From contig NZ_CP035806.1 of the NCBI RefSeq assembly GCF_004208635.1, forward strand, positions 248,001 to 312,000: a DNA stretch of 64,000 nt. The letters are read 5' to 3'. Numbering within the stretch: the first letter of the stretch is position 1; the number at the start of each line of letters is the position of its first letter. The DNA comes from Leucobacter triazinivorans (lineage in GTDB: Bacteria > Actinomycetota > Actinomycetes > Actinomycetales > Microbacteriaceae). Below are positions 44,978 through 54,529 of the stretch, in pieces. The notes beneath the pieces are model-generated. The model searched no databases. It saw only the letters and a program-made list of their open reading frames with translations, and was not told where the DNA came from. A program made the position numbers and the translations under genes.

Positions 44978-45769
44978 GTGGAACCCCAACTCATCATCAT
45001 CGCGCTCGCCCTTGCGGCGCTGGTTGGGGTCTCCCTGGGGCTCCTCGGTGGAGGCGGATCGATCCTTACCGTCCCGATCCTCACGTACGTGCTGGGCATG
45101 CCGCCGCGCGAAGCGATCGCCGCGTCCCTCTTCATCGTGGGCGCGACCAGCGCCGTCAGCATGATTGGGCACGCCAAAGCGGGGAGGGTGCGCTGGAAGG
45201 CCGGGCTGCTCTTCGGCGTCGCGGGCATGGCCGGGGCGTTCGCGGGCGGCATTCTCGGTGGGTTGATCCCGGGCGCGATCCTGATGGTCTTGTTCGCGGT
45301 CATGATGATCGTCACGGCGACCGCGATGATCCGCGGTAGAAAAAACCAGGCCGCGAAAAGCTCGGCTGCCGAGCACACACCCGCGCTCGTACGCATCCTG
45401 CTCGACGGGTTCCTGGTCGGCATCGCCACCGGCCTTGTCGGCGCGGGCGGCGGGTTCCTCATCGTGCCGGCCTTGAACCTGCTCGGTGGCCTCCCCATGG
45501 CCATCGCCGTTGGCACCTCACTGCTGGTCATCACGATGAAGTCATTCGCCGGACTCGGCGGCTACCTCTTCTCGGTGCAGCTGAACTGGCCGATCGTGCT
45601 CGCGTTCACCGCGACCGCGTTCGCGGGCTCGTTCGCGGGCGTCGCCCTCGCTGGCCGAGTGCCCGAACGCGCACTCCGCAAGGGGTTCGGCATCTTCGTG
45701 CTCGTGATGGGCGCGTTCGTGCTCGTGCAAGAACTCCCCCCACTCATCACCTCCCTCACCGGCGCCTGA
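44978..45769 (+). CDS. TauE/SafE-family sulfite exporter-like protein
   Basis: A 263-residue membrane protein with about eight helices in two repeats; GLLGGGGSILTVPILTYVLG and GLVGAGGGFLIVPALNLLGG are the two family signatures. GTG at 44978 has GAGGAG 6 bases upstream. In sulfur operons these proteins are thought to export sulfite or thiosulfate; here it follows the persulfide dioxygenase directly. Confidence 0.9.
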   Translation: MEPQLIIIALALAALVGVSLGLLGGGGSILTVPILTYVLGMPPREAIAASLFIVGATSAVSMIGHAKAGRVRWKAGLLFGVAGMAGAFAGGILGGLIPGAILMVLFAVMMIVTATAMIRGRKNQAAKSSAAEHTPALVRILLDGFLVGIATGLVGAGGGFLIVPALNLLGGLPMAIAVGTSLLVITMKSFAGLGGYLFSVQLNWPIVLAFTATAFAGSFAGVALAGRVPERALRKGFGIFVLVMGAFVLVQELPPLITSLTGA

Positions 45770-45804
45770 TCTCCAACTGGCCCCGTCTCACCAGAAAGGC
45801 CGTT

Positions 45805-46386
45805 GTGGCACCCGCACCCCCTTCCGCACAGACAGCGCGACCCCGCATCGGCACGATCGTGCCCGGCTACGCGGTTCCGGTGATCAACGAGCGCGCGGTT
45901 CGGGCGGCAGCGGGCATCCTCTTCCTACTCGGCGGTGCCGCGTTCGCGACCGCTTTCTTCACTGAGTCCATGCAGCCTCTCCAGCCATTCGGCATGTTCT
46001 TCATGCTCGACATGCTGCTCCGCGTCGTGGCCGGCGACCGCTGGTCCCCCACCCTGGTCCTCGGCCGCCTGGTCGTCAGCCGCCAGCGGCCCGAGTGGGT
46101 GGGAGCCTCACAGAAGGAATTCGCCTGGTGGCTCGGGTTCGCCTTGGCCGCGGTCTCCTGTGCCAGCATGGGACTTTTCGCCGCCCCGCTCTGGGTCACC
46201 CTCGCGCTCTGCAGCGTGTGCCTCATCCTGCTCTTTCTCGAGACCGCGTTCGGCATCTGCGTCGGGTGTGTATTACAGAAGCGGTTCGGTAAACAACCAC
46301 CTATGTATTGTCCCGGCGGCACCTGCGATTATCACGCGGAAGATCCTGTCGTCACCGCATTCACCCAATCCCGCAAACATTTCTAA
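45805..46386 (+). CDS. DUF4395 membrane protein
   Basis: A 193-residue protein with four hydrophobic helices. INERAVRAAAGILFLLGGAAF and FFMLDMLLRVVAG correspond to DUF4395, and the C-terminal ICVGCVLQKRF plus CPGGTCDYH add four Cys, which could bind metal or carry sulfur. DUF4395 often accompanies thioredoxin/rhodanese genes. GTG at 45805 follows AGAAAGG. Confidence 0.82.
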   Translation: MAPAPPSAQTARPRIGTIVPGYAVPVINERAVRAAAGILFLLGGAAFATAFFTESMQPLQPFGMFFMLDMLLRVVAGDRWSPTLVLGRLVVSRQRPEWVGASQKEFAWWLGFALAAVSCASMGLFAAPLWVTLALCSVCLILLFLETAFGICVGCVLQKRFGKQPPMYCPGGTCDYHAEDPVVTAFTQSRKHF

Positions 46387-46448
46387 TCGCCGAACAGTCA
46401 CCCCAGTGCTTCGCTCACCACCCTCACCCGTCACGAAAGGACCGCATC

Positions 46449-46817
46449 ATGCGTCGCATCATCCTCCTCCCCCTCGCCGCATCCGCACTAATGCTTGGCC
46501 TGACTGCTTGCTCGGCAGGGCCCGTCGCAGGCTCCGTGGAGGTCGGCGCAAACACGATCATCCTCGATGTGCGCACCGCCGACGAACACGCCGCAGGTCA
46601 CCTCGAAGGCTCACAGTTGCTCGACTTCAACAGCGGTGAGGTTGCCAAGGCGATCCCAACCCTCGACCCTGAGGCCGAGTACCTCGTCTACTGCCGCTCT
46701 GGTAACCGCGCCGGCCAGGCGATCACGCTCATGGAACAGGCAGGTTTCACCAACCTCACGAATCTCGGCTCCCTCGAGCAGGCAGCCCAGGCGACCGGCG
46801 TCGCAATCATCCGTTAA
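46449..46817 (+). CDS. Rhodanese-domain lipoprotein
   Basis: A 122-residue protein with a lipoprotein signal (lipobox LTAC, Cys near residue 20) followed by a single rhodanese domain with active-site YCRSGNRAG. It places a sulfurtransferase on the outer face of the membrane. Last clear gene of the sulfur operon; ATG at 46449 has GAAAGGA upstream. Confidence 0.9.
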   Translation: MRRIILLPLAASALMLGLTACSAGPVAGSVEVGANTIILDVRTADEHAAGHLEGSQLLDFNSGEVAKAIPTLDPEAEYLVYCRSGNRAGQAITLMEQAGFTNLTNLGSLEQAAQATGVAIIR

Positions 46818-46917
46818 GGCTCTCTGACACGGGTTGAAATCTGGTCTTCAGCAGGCACCTACGCGGTGAGCCGCGTGTGTGCATACCCATGCTTGCGGCC
46901 GAAAACTGTAATACGGT

Positions 46918-47463
46918 GTGAGTGATGTCGAATCGGCTCTTTCCTCCTTCACACTCGCACCACAAAGGATAACTACGCAGAACCTTCCTTTTCTCCGCGC
47001 AGCCGTCGGGTTGCTCGTTGCATGCGTCGCCATCGCAGGACTTTCGGGGTGCATGAGAACCACCGCTGATGGTCGTGTCGGCGGCGGCATCTCGTTGGGC
47101 GATAGGGCAAGCGGTGGGTATGTCACCCCGATTGATGTCGTCACCGGTCGTTACGAAGTGACTGTCCAGGACTACATCTGGGGTGCGCCACCGGCAGACG
47201 GAGTTTTCGACATTACGAAGACGAGCCTCACCACACTCACGATTCTCACGAGCGATGATGCGCTCTGGAACTGCGATTACGACGAGGAGCTAGCCTCTGC
47301 AACCTGCACCGCAGCTGCTGACACAGAGAAAGAGATGCCGATGCAGGTCGATTGGTCAACGCAAGATGACAAGAGGCACCAGATTTCTGGATTTGTGACG
47401 GTAACACTCGAGGGCGAAACTCATGAGGCAATGACGTTCGAGGGTACTCGTATCGTCGAATAG
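46918..47463 (+). CDS. Hypothetical lipoprotein
   Basis: A protein of up to 181 residues with a hydrophobic stretch and lipobox LSGC (VGLLVACVAIAGLSGCMR). The mature part has two Cys (WNCDYDEELASATC). The frame opens with GTG at 46918, which would leave an unusually long 24-residue leader before the signal peptide; no good ATG lies closer, so the start is uncertain. No family recognised. Confidence 0.5.
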   Translation: MSDVESALSSFTLAPQRITTQNLPFLRAAVGLLVACVAIAGLSGCMRTTADGRVGGGISLGDRASGGYVTPIDVVTGRYEVTVQDYIWGAPPADGVFDITKTSLTTLTILTSDDALWNCDYDEELASATCTAAADTEKEMPMQVDWSTQDDKRHQISGFVTVTLEGETHEAMTFEGTRIVE

Positions 47464-47613
47464 AGCACGGAGGCTCCCGGCAGCCTTTGTACTTTCGAGA
47501 TCCTGAAGCATCCCGAGGCCCCGATGCGTGCAGTTTCGTTACCTCCGCAGCCGAGAAGCCGTGCGAATCCTCATGCGGTCAACGCGAATGTCTGGGAGGT
47601 TCGAGCCATGCGC

Positions 47614-48441
47614 TCACCAACCGGGATACCGTGTGGTCCAGCGTGTGTACAGGCCGTATTCGCCCTGCAGTTCATGCCCGCGAGTGAACTCGTAGACAAA
47701 GTCATCTGTAAGTTCGAGGATGGTGCCCCGACCTTCAACCTCAAACACCAGCTGCGGCGGCAACGATTCTTCTCCATGCAGCGCACCAAGGATGTTGCCA
47801 CAGAGCGCACCCGTCGAATCAGAATCACCTGAGTGGGTGACCGCGAGCGGGAGCGCCTTGAGTATGTTCTCTGGCTCGGGGCACTGCAGCGCTGCGTAGA
47901 CAGCGATGCCTAACGCTTCATCAGCTACCCACCCGCCACCCAACGACTCCAACACCGCAACGCTGGGTGGTTCAGTCGCCAAATCGATCGCCTGCTGAAG
48001 CACTCGCGTAGTCTCTTCATGGTGTTCGCGACAGTGTAGATGTCGCATCATTGTGTTTACCGCCTCGTCAAGTTCTTGCCCCAGAACTATCGCACCAATA
48101 AGCGCGGCGAGTGCACCCGAAGCGAGCTGGGCAGTCGGATGACCGTGCGTAAAGGATGCCGCTTGCGCCGCGCTATCGAACTGCCACCCGAAGGCGTCGT
48201 CAGAGCTCGGTGGCAACAGCCCGAATGGTGCACTGCGCATGACCCCGCCGCAGCCTTTCGAATCATTCTCAGCCTGGCCACCGTATTGCGAGATCTTCCG
48301 TTCGCCGCATCGCGCATCCATTAACGCTGATATGCAGGTGTTGCCAGGGGCGCGCCTGACATAGAGCCACTTCTGGTTGATCCACCAGCCATCTTTTGAC
48401 CCATCGGGCTCGCGCATGAGCTGCGTGTCGGGGAAGTACAC
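47614..48441 (-). pseudogene. 5'-truncated ADP-ribosylglycohydrolase (DraG family)
   Basis: 275 codons remain. RRAPGNTCISAL, NDSKGCGGVMRSAPFGLL, THGHPTAQLASGALAALI and HSGDSDSTGALCGNILGALHG are strong DraG-family blocks, including the C-terminal metal-binding Asp pair. The N-terminal third, with the GALLGxAxGDALG loop and the first metal ligands, is missing; only a stop codon and the copper-ATPase leader lie upstream. Likely inactive for de-ADP-ribosylation. Confidence 0.8.
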
Positions 48442-48483
48442 CTAGCACACCGGGCCCGGTCGCCCAGCCGAGAGGAGACACCC

Positions 48484-49314
48484 ATGACGAAGCCACACTC
48501 GGGCCACGGGCACGACCACGGGCCTCACAGTGGCCACGAGCACCACGAGCACCACGAGCACCACGAGCGCACTGGGCACGAGGATCACGGTGGTCACGCT
48601 GGCCATATGGGCCACTGCGGTCACGGCGGCCACGGCGATCATGTGGCACAGTTTCGGCGCCTGTTCTGGGTGAATCTCGTGCTCGCGGTGCCAGTCGTCG
48701 CGTTCTCGCCAATGTTTGCCATGATCCTCGGCCATTCAGTACCAGGCTGGGCCACCTGGATCGCACCTGTTATCGGCACCGTGATGTATGTCTGGGGCGG
48801 CTCCCCATTCTTGACGGGCACGGTGAGCGAAATCAAGGCCCGCAAACCGGGCATGATGCTGCTGATCGCCCTGGGCATCACCGTGGCCTTCCTCGCATCG
48901 TGGGGCGCACCACTCGGGCTGTTGCATCACGAGCTCGAATTCTGGTGGGAACTCGCGCTGCTGGTGGTCATTATGCTGCTCGGGCACTGGATCGAGATGC
49001 GTTCGCTCGCCCAGACCACTTCTGCGCTCGACTCCCTCGCTGCGCTTTTGCCCGACGAAGCCGAGCGGGTCGAGGGTGAAACGGCCGTCACGGTGAGCCC
49101 GGCGGAGTTGCGCGTTGATGATCTCGTGATCGTGCGCCCGGGCGGCAGCGTGCCGGCCGACGGCATGATTGTTGACGGAAGTGCGGCCATGGATGAATCG
49201 ATACTCACTAAACAACAGCGCACTGCCAGCACGGACAATGATGAACTTCACGTAGTCGAAAGCGATCGGCTCAATCGCTTCATGCATGGTCTGGGTCCTG
49301 GCAATTATCGGTGA
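48484..49314 (+). pseudogene. 3'-truncated CopB-type copper P-ATPase
   Basis: A His-rich N-terminus (many GHGH/HEHHEHH units), two helices, then the actuator domain up to ADGMIVDGSAAMDES. The TGES loop that should follow is replaced by unrelated sequence from about 49206, and the phosphorylation, ATP-binding and CPH/CPC parts are all missing. The frame ends by chance at 49314. Start and GAGAGGAG site are intact. Confidence 0.88.
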
Positions 49315-49416
49315 GAACTGCCCGACGTATGGTGAAGTTTCGGTGTCTTCTTGGGCTAGTGCTTCCTTCGCGGTGTTGGCAGCGTAGAAAAATCGCCTGG
49401 TGGGCTGGATGCTCAC
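49206..49416 (-). pseudogene. Possible N-terminal fragment of a regulator
   Basis: A 70-codon open segment (from GTG at 49416: SIQPTRRFFYAANTAKEAL, then KFIIVRAGSALLFSE) that reads like the sensor half of an AraC-type regulator and breaks off exactly where the copper-ATPase fragment begins. Similarity is from memory only; the fragment may be non-coding. Confidence 0.35.
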
Positions 49417-49441
49417 GGCATGTCAGCCGTGCGAGGGTGTG

Positions 49442-51820
49442 TTATCCATTTGATTGTTCGGCCCTGTGCGTTCGGGTGAGACCTCGCTGTGTGCGAAGGT
49501 AGTCCGTGAGGCGGTCACCTTCGATATCCAGGTTCGGGAGGATCTTGTCGAGCCATTTCGGTGTCCACCATGCTGCGCGTCCAAGTGTTGCCATGAGGGC
49601 TGGGACGAGTGTCATGCGGATCAAGAACGCATCAATCAATATTCCGACAGCCAGCGCTAACCCAAATTGTTTCACCATGCTGTCTTCGCTGAAGATGAAC
49701 CCGGCAAACACTGAGACCATAATCGCGGCGGCAGCAACCACGACACGACTGGACTGTTCGAACCCGCGGATGACGGCTTGGGCTCCCTGGTGCCCGTGCA
49801 CGTGGGCTTCACGCATAGAACTGACAAGGAACATCTCGTAGTCCATGGCAAGGCCATACAAGATGCCAGTGACCATGATGGGAAGGAAACTGAGGATCGG
49901 GCCAGCCGTGTCGATGCCGACGAGGTCTTTCAGCCATCCCCACTGGAAGATCGCGGTCATGATCCCGAACGTCGCGCCAATGGTCAGCAAGAACCCCACG
50001 GTTGCTTTAATCGGGATCAGGATCGAACGGAAGACCACGAGCAGCACCAGCAACGAGAGGATGACGATGATGGTGATGTAGAGCGGGAGCACGCTCGCGA
50101 GTTTCTCGGAAATATCGAGATTGATCGCAGTGAGACCTGTGACACCAATGGTTGTTCCGGCGATTCCGGTGAGATCACCGGAATCTGCGCGCAACGTGTG
50201 CACGAGCGTGGTTGTTGACTCAGCATCGGCTCCTTCAGTAGGGATGACGGTGAAGAGTGCGAGCGTGTCGTCGGGAGAAAGCCCCATGGGCCTAACTGTC
50301 TCGACAGACTCACCGCGTTCGAGTGATTCGGCAATGGCAGGGAGTTCGGTGGCGTCGAAGTGTTCTCCGTCTGGTGCATGAATAACGGTGATGAGCGGTG
50401 CGTTGTAGCCCTCACCGAAACCCCGGGTGACGGCGTCGGATGCCAGCCGCTCGGTCGTTTCGAGATTTGCGGTGGATCCATTGGGCATGCCGAGAGACAT
50501 CTGAGTCATAGGGATGGCGGCGACCCCCAGGAGTGCGACAACGCCGATGATGACGGCCCACCGCCCCTTCACCACGCCGGAGGCGAATGTGTGGGCGAAA
50601 CCGTGACGTTGTACGTAACTGCGCTGCTGCTGTCTCTGCCGTGCCCGCGGGCTGAGAATTCGTTCACCGACGATTCCCAACAGGGACGGGAGCAGGGTGA
50701 GCGCGATGAGTACCGCCAGAAGCACAGTTGCCGCAGCCACGAGTGCCATGGTGGTGAGAAAAGATATCCCGATCAGCGTCAACCCGCCGAGAGCGATGAC
50801 CACGATGAGACCTGCGAAAGCTACCGCACTACCAGCGGTCCCTAATGCTCGACCGGCTGCCTCCGCTGCAGAAAGCCCTTCGCGGAGAATGAGGTGCCGT
50901 TGCCGGTTGACGATGAAGAGGGCATAGTCGAGGCCGACGGCGAGCCCGATCATGAGCGCAAGCACCGGTGTCGCACTGGTGAGTTCAACGGTGTTCGACA
51001 GGGCGAATGCGCCACCCAGACCGACCGCGACACCGAGCACCCCGGTAACAAGTGGCAGGCCTGCAGCCCGGAGTGAACCCAGGGTGAGGAAGAGCACAAG
51101 ACCTGCCACCAACAACCCCAACGCTTCATGCCCGCCCAGAGGAGGTTCGTGAGGTTTCAGAGACTCGGTCGGCAGAGCCATGATTCCGACTTCTTCGGCG
51201 TGTTGTGTCGCAGTAGTGACCACGTCGTCGATCACACCTGCAGGAAGGTCTTCGACTTGCAGAGAGAACTGGATCTGCATGAGCGCCACAGTTCCGTCGT
51301 CAGAGATGAGCACACCGGGGGCGAGCATTCCCTGCTGCCGGAGAGCCTGCTGCATCATCATTTCTTGCTCAGCTGGGGAGACCTGTTGCCCGGCATGACC
51401 TTGCATCTGCTCGGGTGGTTGTGGCGCATCACCAGGCGCTATCGGACCGGTGGCGTCCTCAGGTTTCGGCATGACTGCTGCGAGATCCTCTGTGCTGCGC
51501 TCCACCACGAACTCGTTGGCCGAGATGGCCGTGAGTGACGAGCGGATCGCTTCTGCGCTCGCCCCCTCGTCGACTCGCTCACCAGACGGGCTCGTGAACA
51601 CGATCGTGCCCTGCCCGCCAGCGGTGTCAGGAAACTCAGAACGAAGCTCTTCGATGACGGCTTGACTCTCTGTCCCATCGATCGTGATCGCAGAACTGAT
51701 CTTCACCCCGCCCGTGATCGCCAACGTGATGACGCTCCCGAGAATGAGGAACCAGGTGATCAGAAACACCCACGGGCGCCGGTAGGAGAAGCGCCCCAAA
51801 CGGTACAGGAATATTGACAT
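49442..51820 (-). CDS. MMPL-family transporter
   Basis: A 792-residue RND-type exporter with twelve predicted helices in two halves. RLGRFSYRRPWVFLITWFLI starts the first, and a large extracytoplasmic loop (residues 45-230) with a Gln/Met-rich segment follows; GLAVGLDYALFIVNRQR and GLAMDYEMFLVSSMREA are the paired MMPL motifs with the proton-relay Asp/Tyr. Such proteins export lipids or drugs. Controlled probably by the TetR gene just upstream. Confidence 0.92.
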   Translation of the reverse strand: MSIFLYRLGRFSYRRPWVFLITWFLILGSVITLAITGGVKISSAITIDGTESQAVIEELRSEFPDTAGGQGTIVFTSPSGERVDEGASAEAIRSSLTAISANEFVVERSTEDLAAVMPKPEDATGPIAPGDAPQPPEQMQGHAGQQVSPAEQEMMMQQALRQQGMLAPGVLISDDGTVALMQIQFSLQVEDLPAGVIDDVVTTATQHAEEVGIMALPTESLKPHEPPLGGHEALGLLVAGLVLFLTLGSLRAAGLPLVTGVLGVAVGLGGAFALSNTVELTSATPVLALMIGLAVGLDYALFIVNRQRHLILREGLSAAEAAGRALGTAGSAVAFAGLIVVIALGGLTLIGISFLTTMALVAAATVLLAVLIALTLLPSLLGIVGERILSPRARQRQQQRSYVQRHGFAHTFASGVVKGRWAVIIGVVALLGVAAIPMTQMSLGMPNGSTANLETTERLASDAVTRGFGEGYNAPLITVIHAPDGEHFDATELPAIAESLERGESVETVRPMGLSPDDTLALFTVIPTEGADAESTTTLVHTLRADSGDLTGIAGTTIGVTGLTAINLDISEKLASVLPLYITIIVILSLLVLLVVFRSILIPIKATVGFLLTIGATFGIMTAIFQWGWLKDLVGIDTAGPILSFLPIMVTGILYGLAMDYEMFLVSSMREAHVHGHQGAQAVIRGFEQSSRVVVAAAAIMVSVFAGFIFSEDSMVKQFGLALAVGILIDAFLIRMTLVPALMATLGRAAWWTPKWLDKILPNLDIEGDRLTDYLRTQRGLTRTHRAEQSNG

Positions 51821-51885
51821 CGAAAAGCCTTTCTGGCAGGGGAAAGCAGCGCGAGCAGCAACAGATCACGCTCAAGATGAAAAAA

Positions 51886-52458
51886 TCAGAGACCGGACTT
51901 GAGTCTCGAGAAGACCTTCTCGACGAACTCGCCGGGCGAACTCGGCGGCGACACTGCCCCATCGATGAGAGAACTCAGTGCCCCATACGCGGCACCGACA
52001 ATAATGTGTGACGTGAGTTTCGAGACCGAATTCCCTGCGCGCTCTCCGACAACGTGTTGTGCGGTGCGGCGAATCTGAGCGTGCACGCTCTCCAGGTACG
52101 GTCGCAGTGCCGGATCCGCCTCCGCAAGGTCTCGAAGCTGGAAGAGAAGGTCCAACAGGCCCCCGGAGAGCTGATGAATCGCAAGGCCCTTCACCCAGTC
52201 CAACAACGCAGTGTCGGCGGGCAGCTCGGGCATCGAGGAAATTCCCTGGTGCAGCTGCTCGAGCGCGAGCGCCGTAACCGCTTCCTCCTTATTCGAGAAG
52301 TAGTTCGCAAAGGTTCGACGTGACACACCGGCCCGCCCCACGACATCATCAATCGTGTAGCCCTCAAGCCCGTGCTCACGTGTCAGCTCGAATGCTGCGC
52401 GCGCGAGCGCATGCGAGGTCTGTTGGCGCTTCCAATCGCGGTGGCTAGGTTCTGTCAT
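51886..52458 (-). CDS. TetR-family repressor
   Basis: A 190-residue regulator. The N-terminal HTH is standard (AAFELTREHGLEGYTIDDVV, GRAGVSRRTFANYFSNKEEA). ATG at 52458 is used; a GTG two codons earlier is possible. Its own upstream DNA carries two palindromes, so it likely represses itself and the downstream MMPL exporter gene, 65 bp away. Confidence 0.9.
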   Translation of the reverse strand: MTEPSHRDWKRQQTSHALARAAFELTREHGLEGYTIDDVVGRAGVSRRTFANYFSNKEEAVTALALEQLHQGISSMPELPADTALLDWVKGLAIHQLSGGLLDLLFQLRDLAEADPALRPYLESVHAQIRRTAQHVVGERAGNSVSKLTSHIIVGAAYGALSSLIDGAVSPPSSPGEFVEKVFSRLKSGL

Positions 52459-52479
52459 GATCACATCTTAATCACATAA

Positions 52480-52511
52480 TTGCCCAATGGGCAAATATGC
52501 CCGTTGGGCAA
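52480..52511. promoter_or_regulatory. Two adjacent palindromes, likely TetR operators
   Basis: TTGCCCAATGGGCAA (52480-52494, perfect 15-mer) and TGCCCGTTGGGCA (52498-52510, perfect 5-bp arms) share the half-site TGCCC. They lie 22 bp upstream of the TetR start, in the region where its promoter should be. Confidence 0.75.
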
Positions 52512-52611
52512 CTATCGCCATCCTGTAAGTGTGAATGAAACTACCGAGGTGATGGTCAGGCAGCTGGAACGCGCTCGCGTCGGGCATTTCGTGTCACTGA
52601 AATCGCCGACG

Positions 52612-54519
52612 CTATCGTCTGACGCGGTCTCGCTTCGTTCCCGTGTGCGCTCGGAGCGCGCGGAGCGCCGACAGAATGGCCACAAGGTCAACAATCTCTT
52701 GCAGCAGCGCTCCCACCACCGCCGGCAAATAGCCGAATGCGGCGACGAGCATCAAACCGACTGAGATGATGATGCCCATCCAGATCGACTGCCGGGCGAT
52801 CTGCACCGTGCGCCGCGAGACATAGGCCACATCTGCCACTCGCGCGATGTCGTTCGAGGTGATCACCGCCGCTGCTGACTCGCTCGCGACCGTTGCACCC
52901 CTGCCCGCCATCGCAACACCGACGTCGGCGGCCGCCAGCACCGGGGCATCATTGATCCCATCGCCGACCATGAGTACGGGTCTCGGCCGCATCGCCTGCA
53001 CAATCCGCACCTTGGTCTGGGGAGTGGTCTCAGCGTGCACCGTCTGAATGTCGACCGCGTGTGCGACAGACTCCGCGGTCGACGTGATATCACCGGTCAC
53101 CATCGCGATCTCGACTACGCCTGCTCGGCGAAGACGGGACACCGTGTCTGCAGACTGCTCACGAATCGGGTCGGACAAGATGATCACTCCGGCGAGCTCG
53201 TCACCGACCGATACGTAAACAGCCGTCTCCCCAGCTGAGAGTACGGGTCGATCGATCGGCCCGGTCACCTCTTCGATAAATGAGGGCTTGCCCACTCGCA
53301 CCGAAGTGCCGTCTGCCAGGGAGGCGAGGACACCGTTTGTTGCCACCTCGTCGGCCGTCACCACTTCGGGAAGCTCAAGTTGCTGTGTGCGTGCCGATGC
53401 CACGATCGGATCGGCGAACACGTGCACGGAGTACTGCTCGGCGGCGGCCGCGAGCTGCAGCGTCTCGTCTACGGTGCGAGCAGCAGGGTGAATCTCGACG
53501 ACGTCGGCTTTACCTTCGGTCAAGGTGCCGGTCTTGTCGAATGCGACTACACGGACCCGGGCGAGAACCTCTAACACGCCACCGTCTTTGATGATGACGT
53601 TGAGCTTTGCCGCGGAGCTCATCCCGCCCATAAACGCGACCGGGGTGGCGATGAGCAGCGGGCACGGCGTCGCCACGACGAGCACCTCGGCAAATCGCAC
53701 CGGGTCCCCGCTGAGAAACCACGCGAAGCCCGCAATCAGCAATGACACAATGGTGAACGGCACCGCATAACGGTCGGCGAGTCGCACCATCGGTGCCCGG
53801 GAGTCCACGGCCTCCTCGACCAACCGTACGATCGAGGCGTAGTTCGAATCGGCTGCCACCTTCTGCGCGCGCATCGTGAAGCTCGTCGTGCTGTTGACCG
53901 TTCCAGAAAGCAGTGGGTCGCCCGCGTGGTAGTTCACCGGGATCGGTTCACCGGTCACGGATGATTCATCAATCGTCGCGTGATCCGATAGGAGCACCCC
54001 GTCGACGGGGAGGATCTCTGAGGAGCGCACCAGCAGTTCGTCGCCGACTTTCACCTCTTCGATCGCGATGCGTTCGACCTCACCTGTTACCGGGTGAATT
54101 CGACCCGCGAATGCTGGGGCTCGGTTCAACAGTTGGTCGAGTTCTCGGCTCGCGCGGCGAGCGGCGAGGTCTTCGAGTGCTTCCCCTCCGGTGAGCATCA
54201 ACGCGATGATGAGCCCCGCGACATACTCCTGTACGGCGAGTGTCGCGATCATGGCGATGACCGCAAGAATGTCGAGCCCCCAATGCCCGCGCATCAGATC
54301 TTTGAACATGTCGATCGCGGTGATCACGATCACGATACCGAGCACCAAGTATGCGGTGACCCCGAGAGCCATCTCTGCGCCGGTCAGCCAGAGCATAACC
54401 CCGGTCGCCAAACCGACGAGCACGAACATCATGAGCTTGCGGTTGCGAAGAAATTCCACCGTCGATGACATTGCGTGTGACGCTTCCGAGGTACGTGGGG
54501 CGATGGTCTGGGCTGGCAC
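52612..54519 (-). CDS. Heavy-metal P1B-type ATPase with TPCP motif
   Basis: A 635-residue ion pump lacking N-terminal metal-binding domains. Motifs: IDESSVTGEPIPV (TGE), VVATPCPLLIATP (metal site, TPCP in place of CPC/CPH), FDKTGTLTEG (phosphorylated Asp), VGDGINDAPVL. The HP dipeptide region is changed to SVHVFAD. The TPCP sequence sets it apart from classic copper or zinc/cadmium pumps; the ion is unknown. GTG start at 54519, 10 bp after the crp-like gene, so the two form an operon. Confidence 0.92.
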   Translation of the reverse strand: MPAQTIAPRTSEASHAMSSTVEFLRNRKLMMFVLVGLATGVMLWLTGAEMALGVTAYLVLGIVIVITAIDMFKDLMRGHWGLDILAVIAMIATLAVQEYVAGLIIALMLTGGEALEDLAARRASRELDQLLNRAPAFAGRIHPVTGEVERIAIEEVKVGDELLVRSSEILPVDGVLLSDHATIDESSVTGEPIPVNYHAGDPLLSGTVNSTTSFTMRAQKVAADSNYASIVRLVEEAVDSRAPMVRLADRYAVPFTIVSLLIAGFAWFLSGDPVRFAEVLVVATPCPLLIATPVAFMGGMSSAAKLNVIIKDGGVLEVLARVRVVAFDKTGTLTEGKADVVEIHPAARTVDETLQLAAAAEQYSVHVFADPIVASARTQQLELPEVVTADEVATNGVLASLADGTSVRVGKPSFIEEVTGPIDRPVLSAGETAVYVSVGDELAGVIILSDPIREQSADTVSRLRRAGVVEIAMVTGDITSTAESVAHAVDIQTVHAETTPQTKVRIVQAMRPRPVLMVGDGINDAPVLAAADVGVAMAGRGATVASESAAAVITSNDIARVADVAYVSRRTVQIARQSIWMGIIISVGLMLVAAFGYLPAVVGALLQEIVDLVAILSALRALRAHTGTKRDRVRR

Positions 54520-54529
54520 GGTGCTGTTC

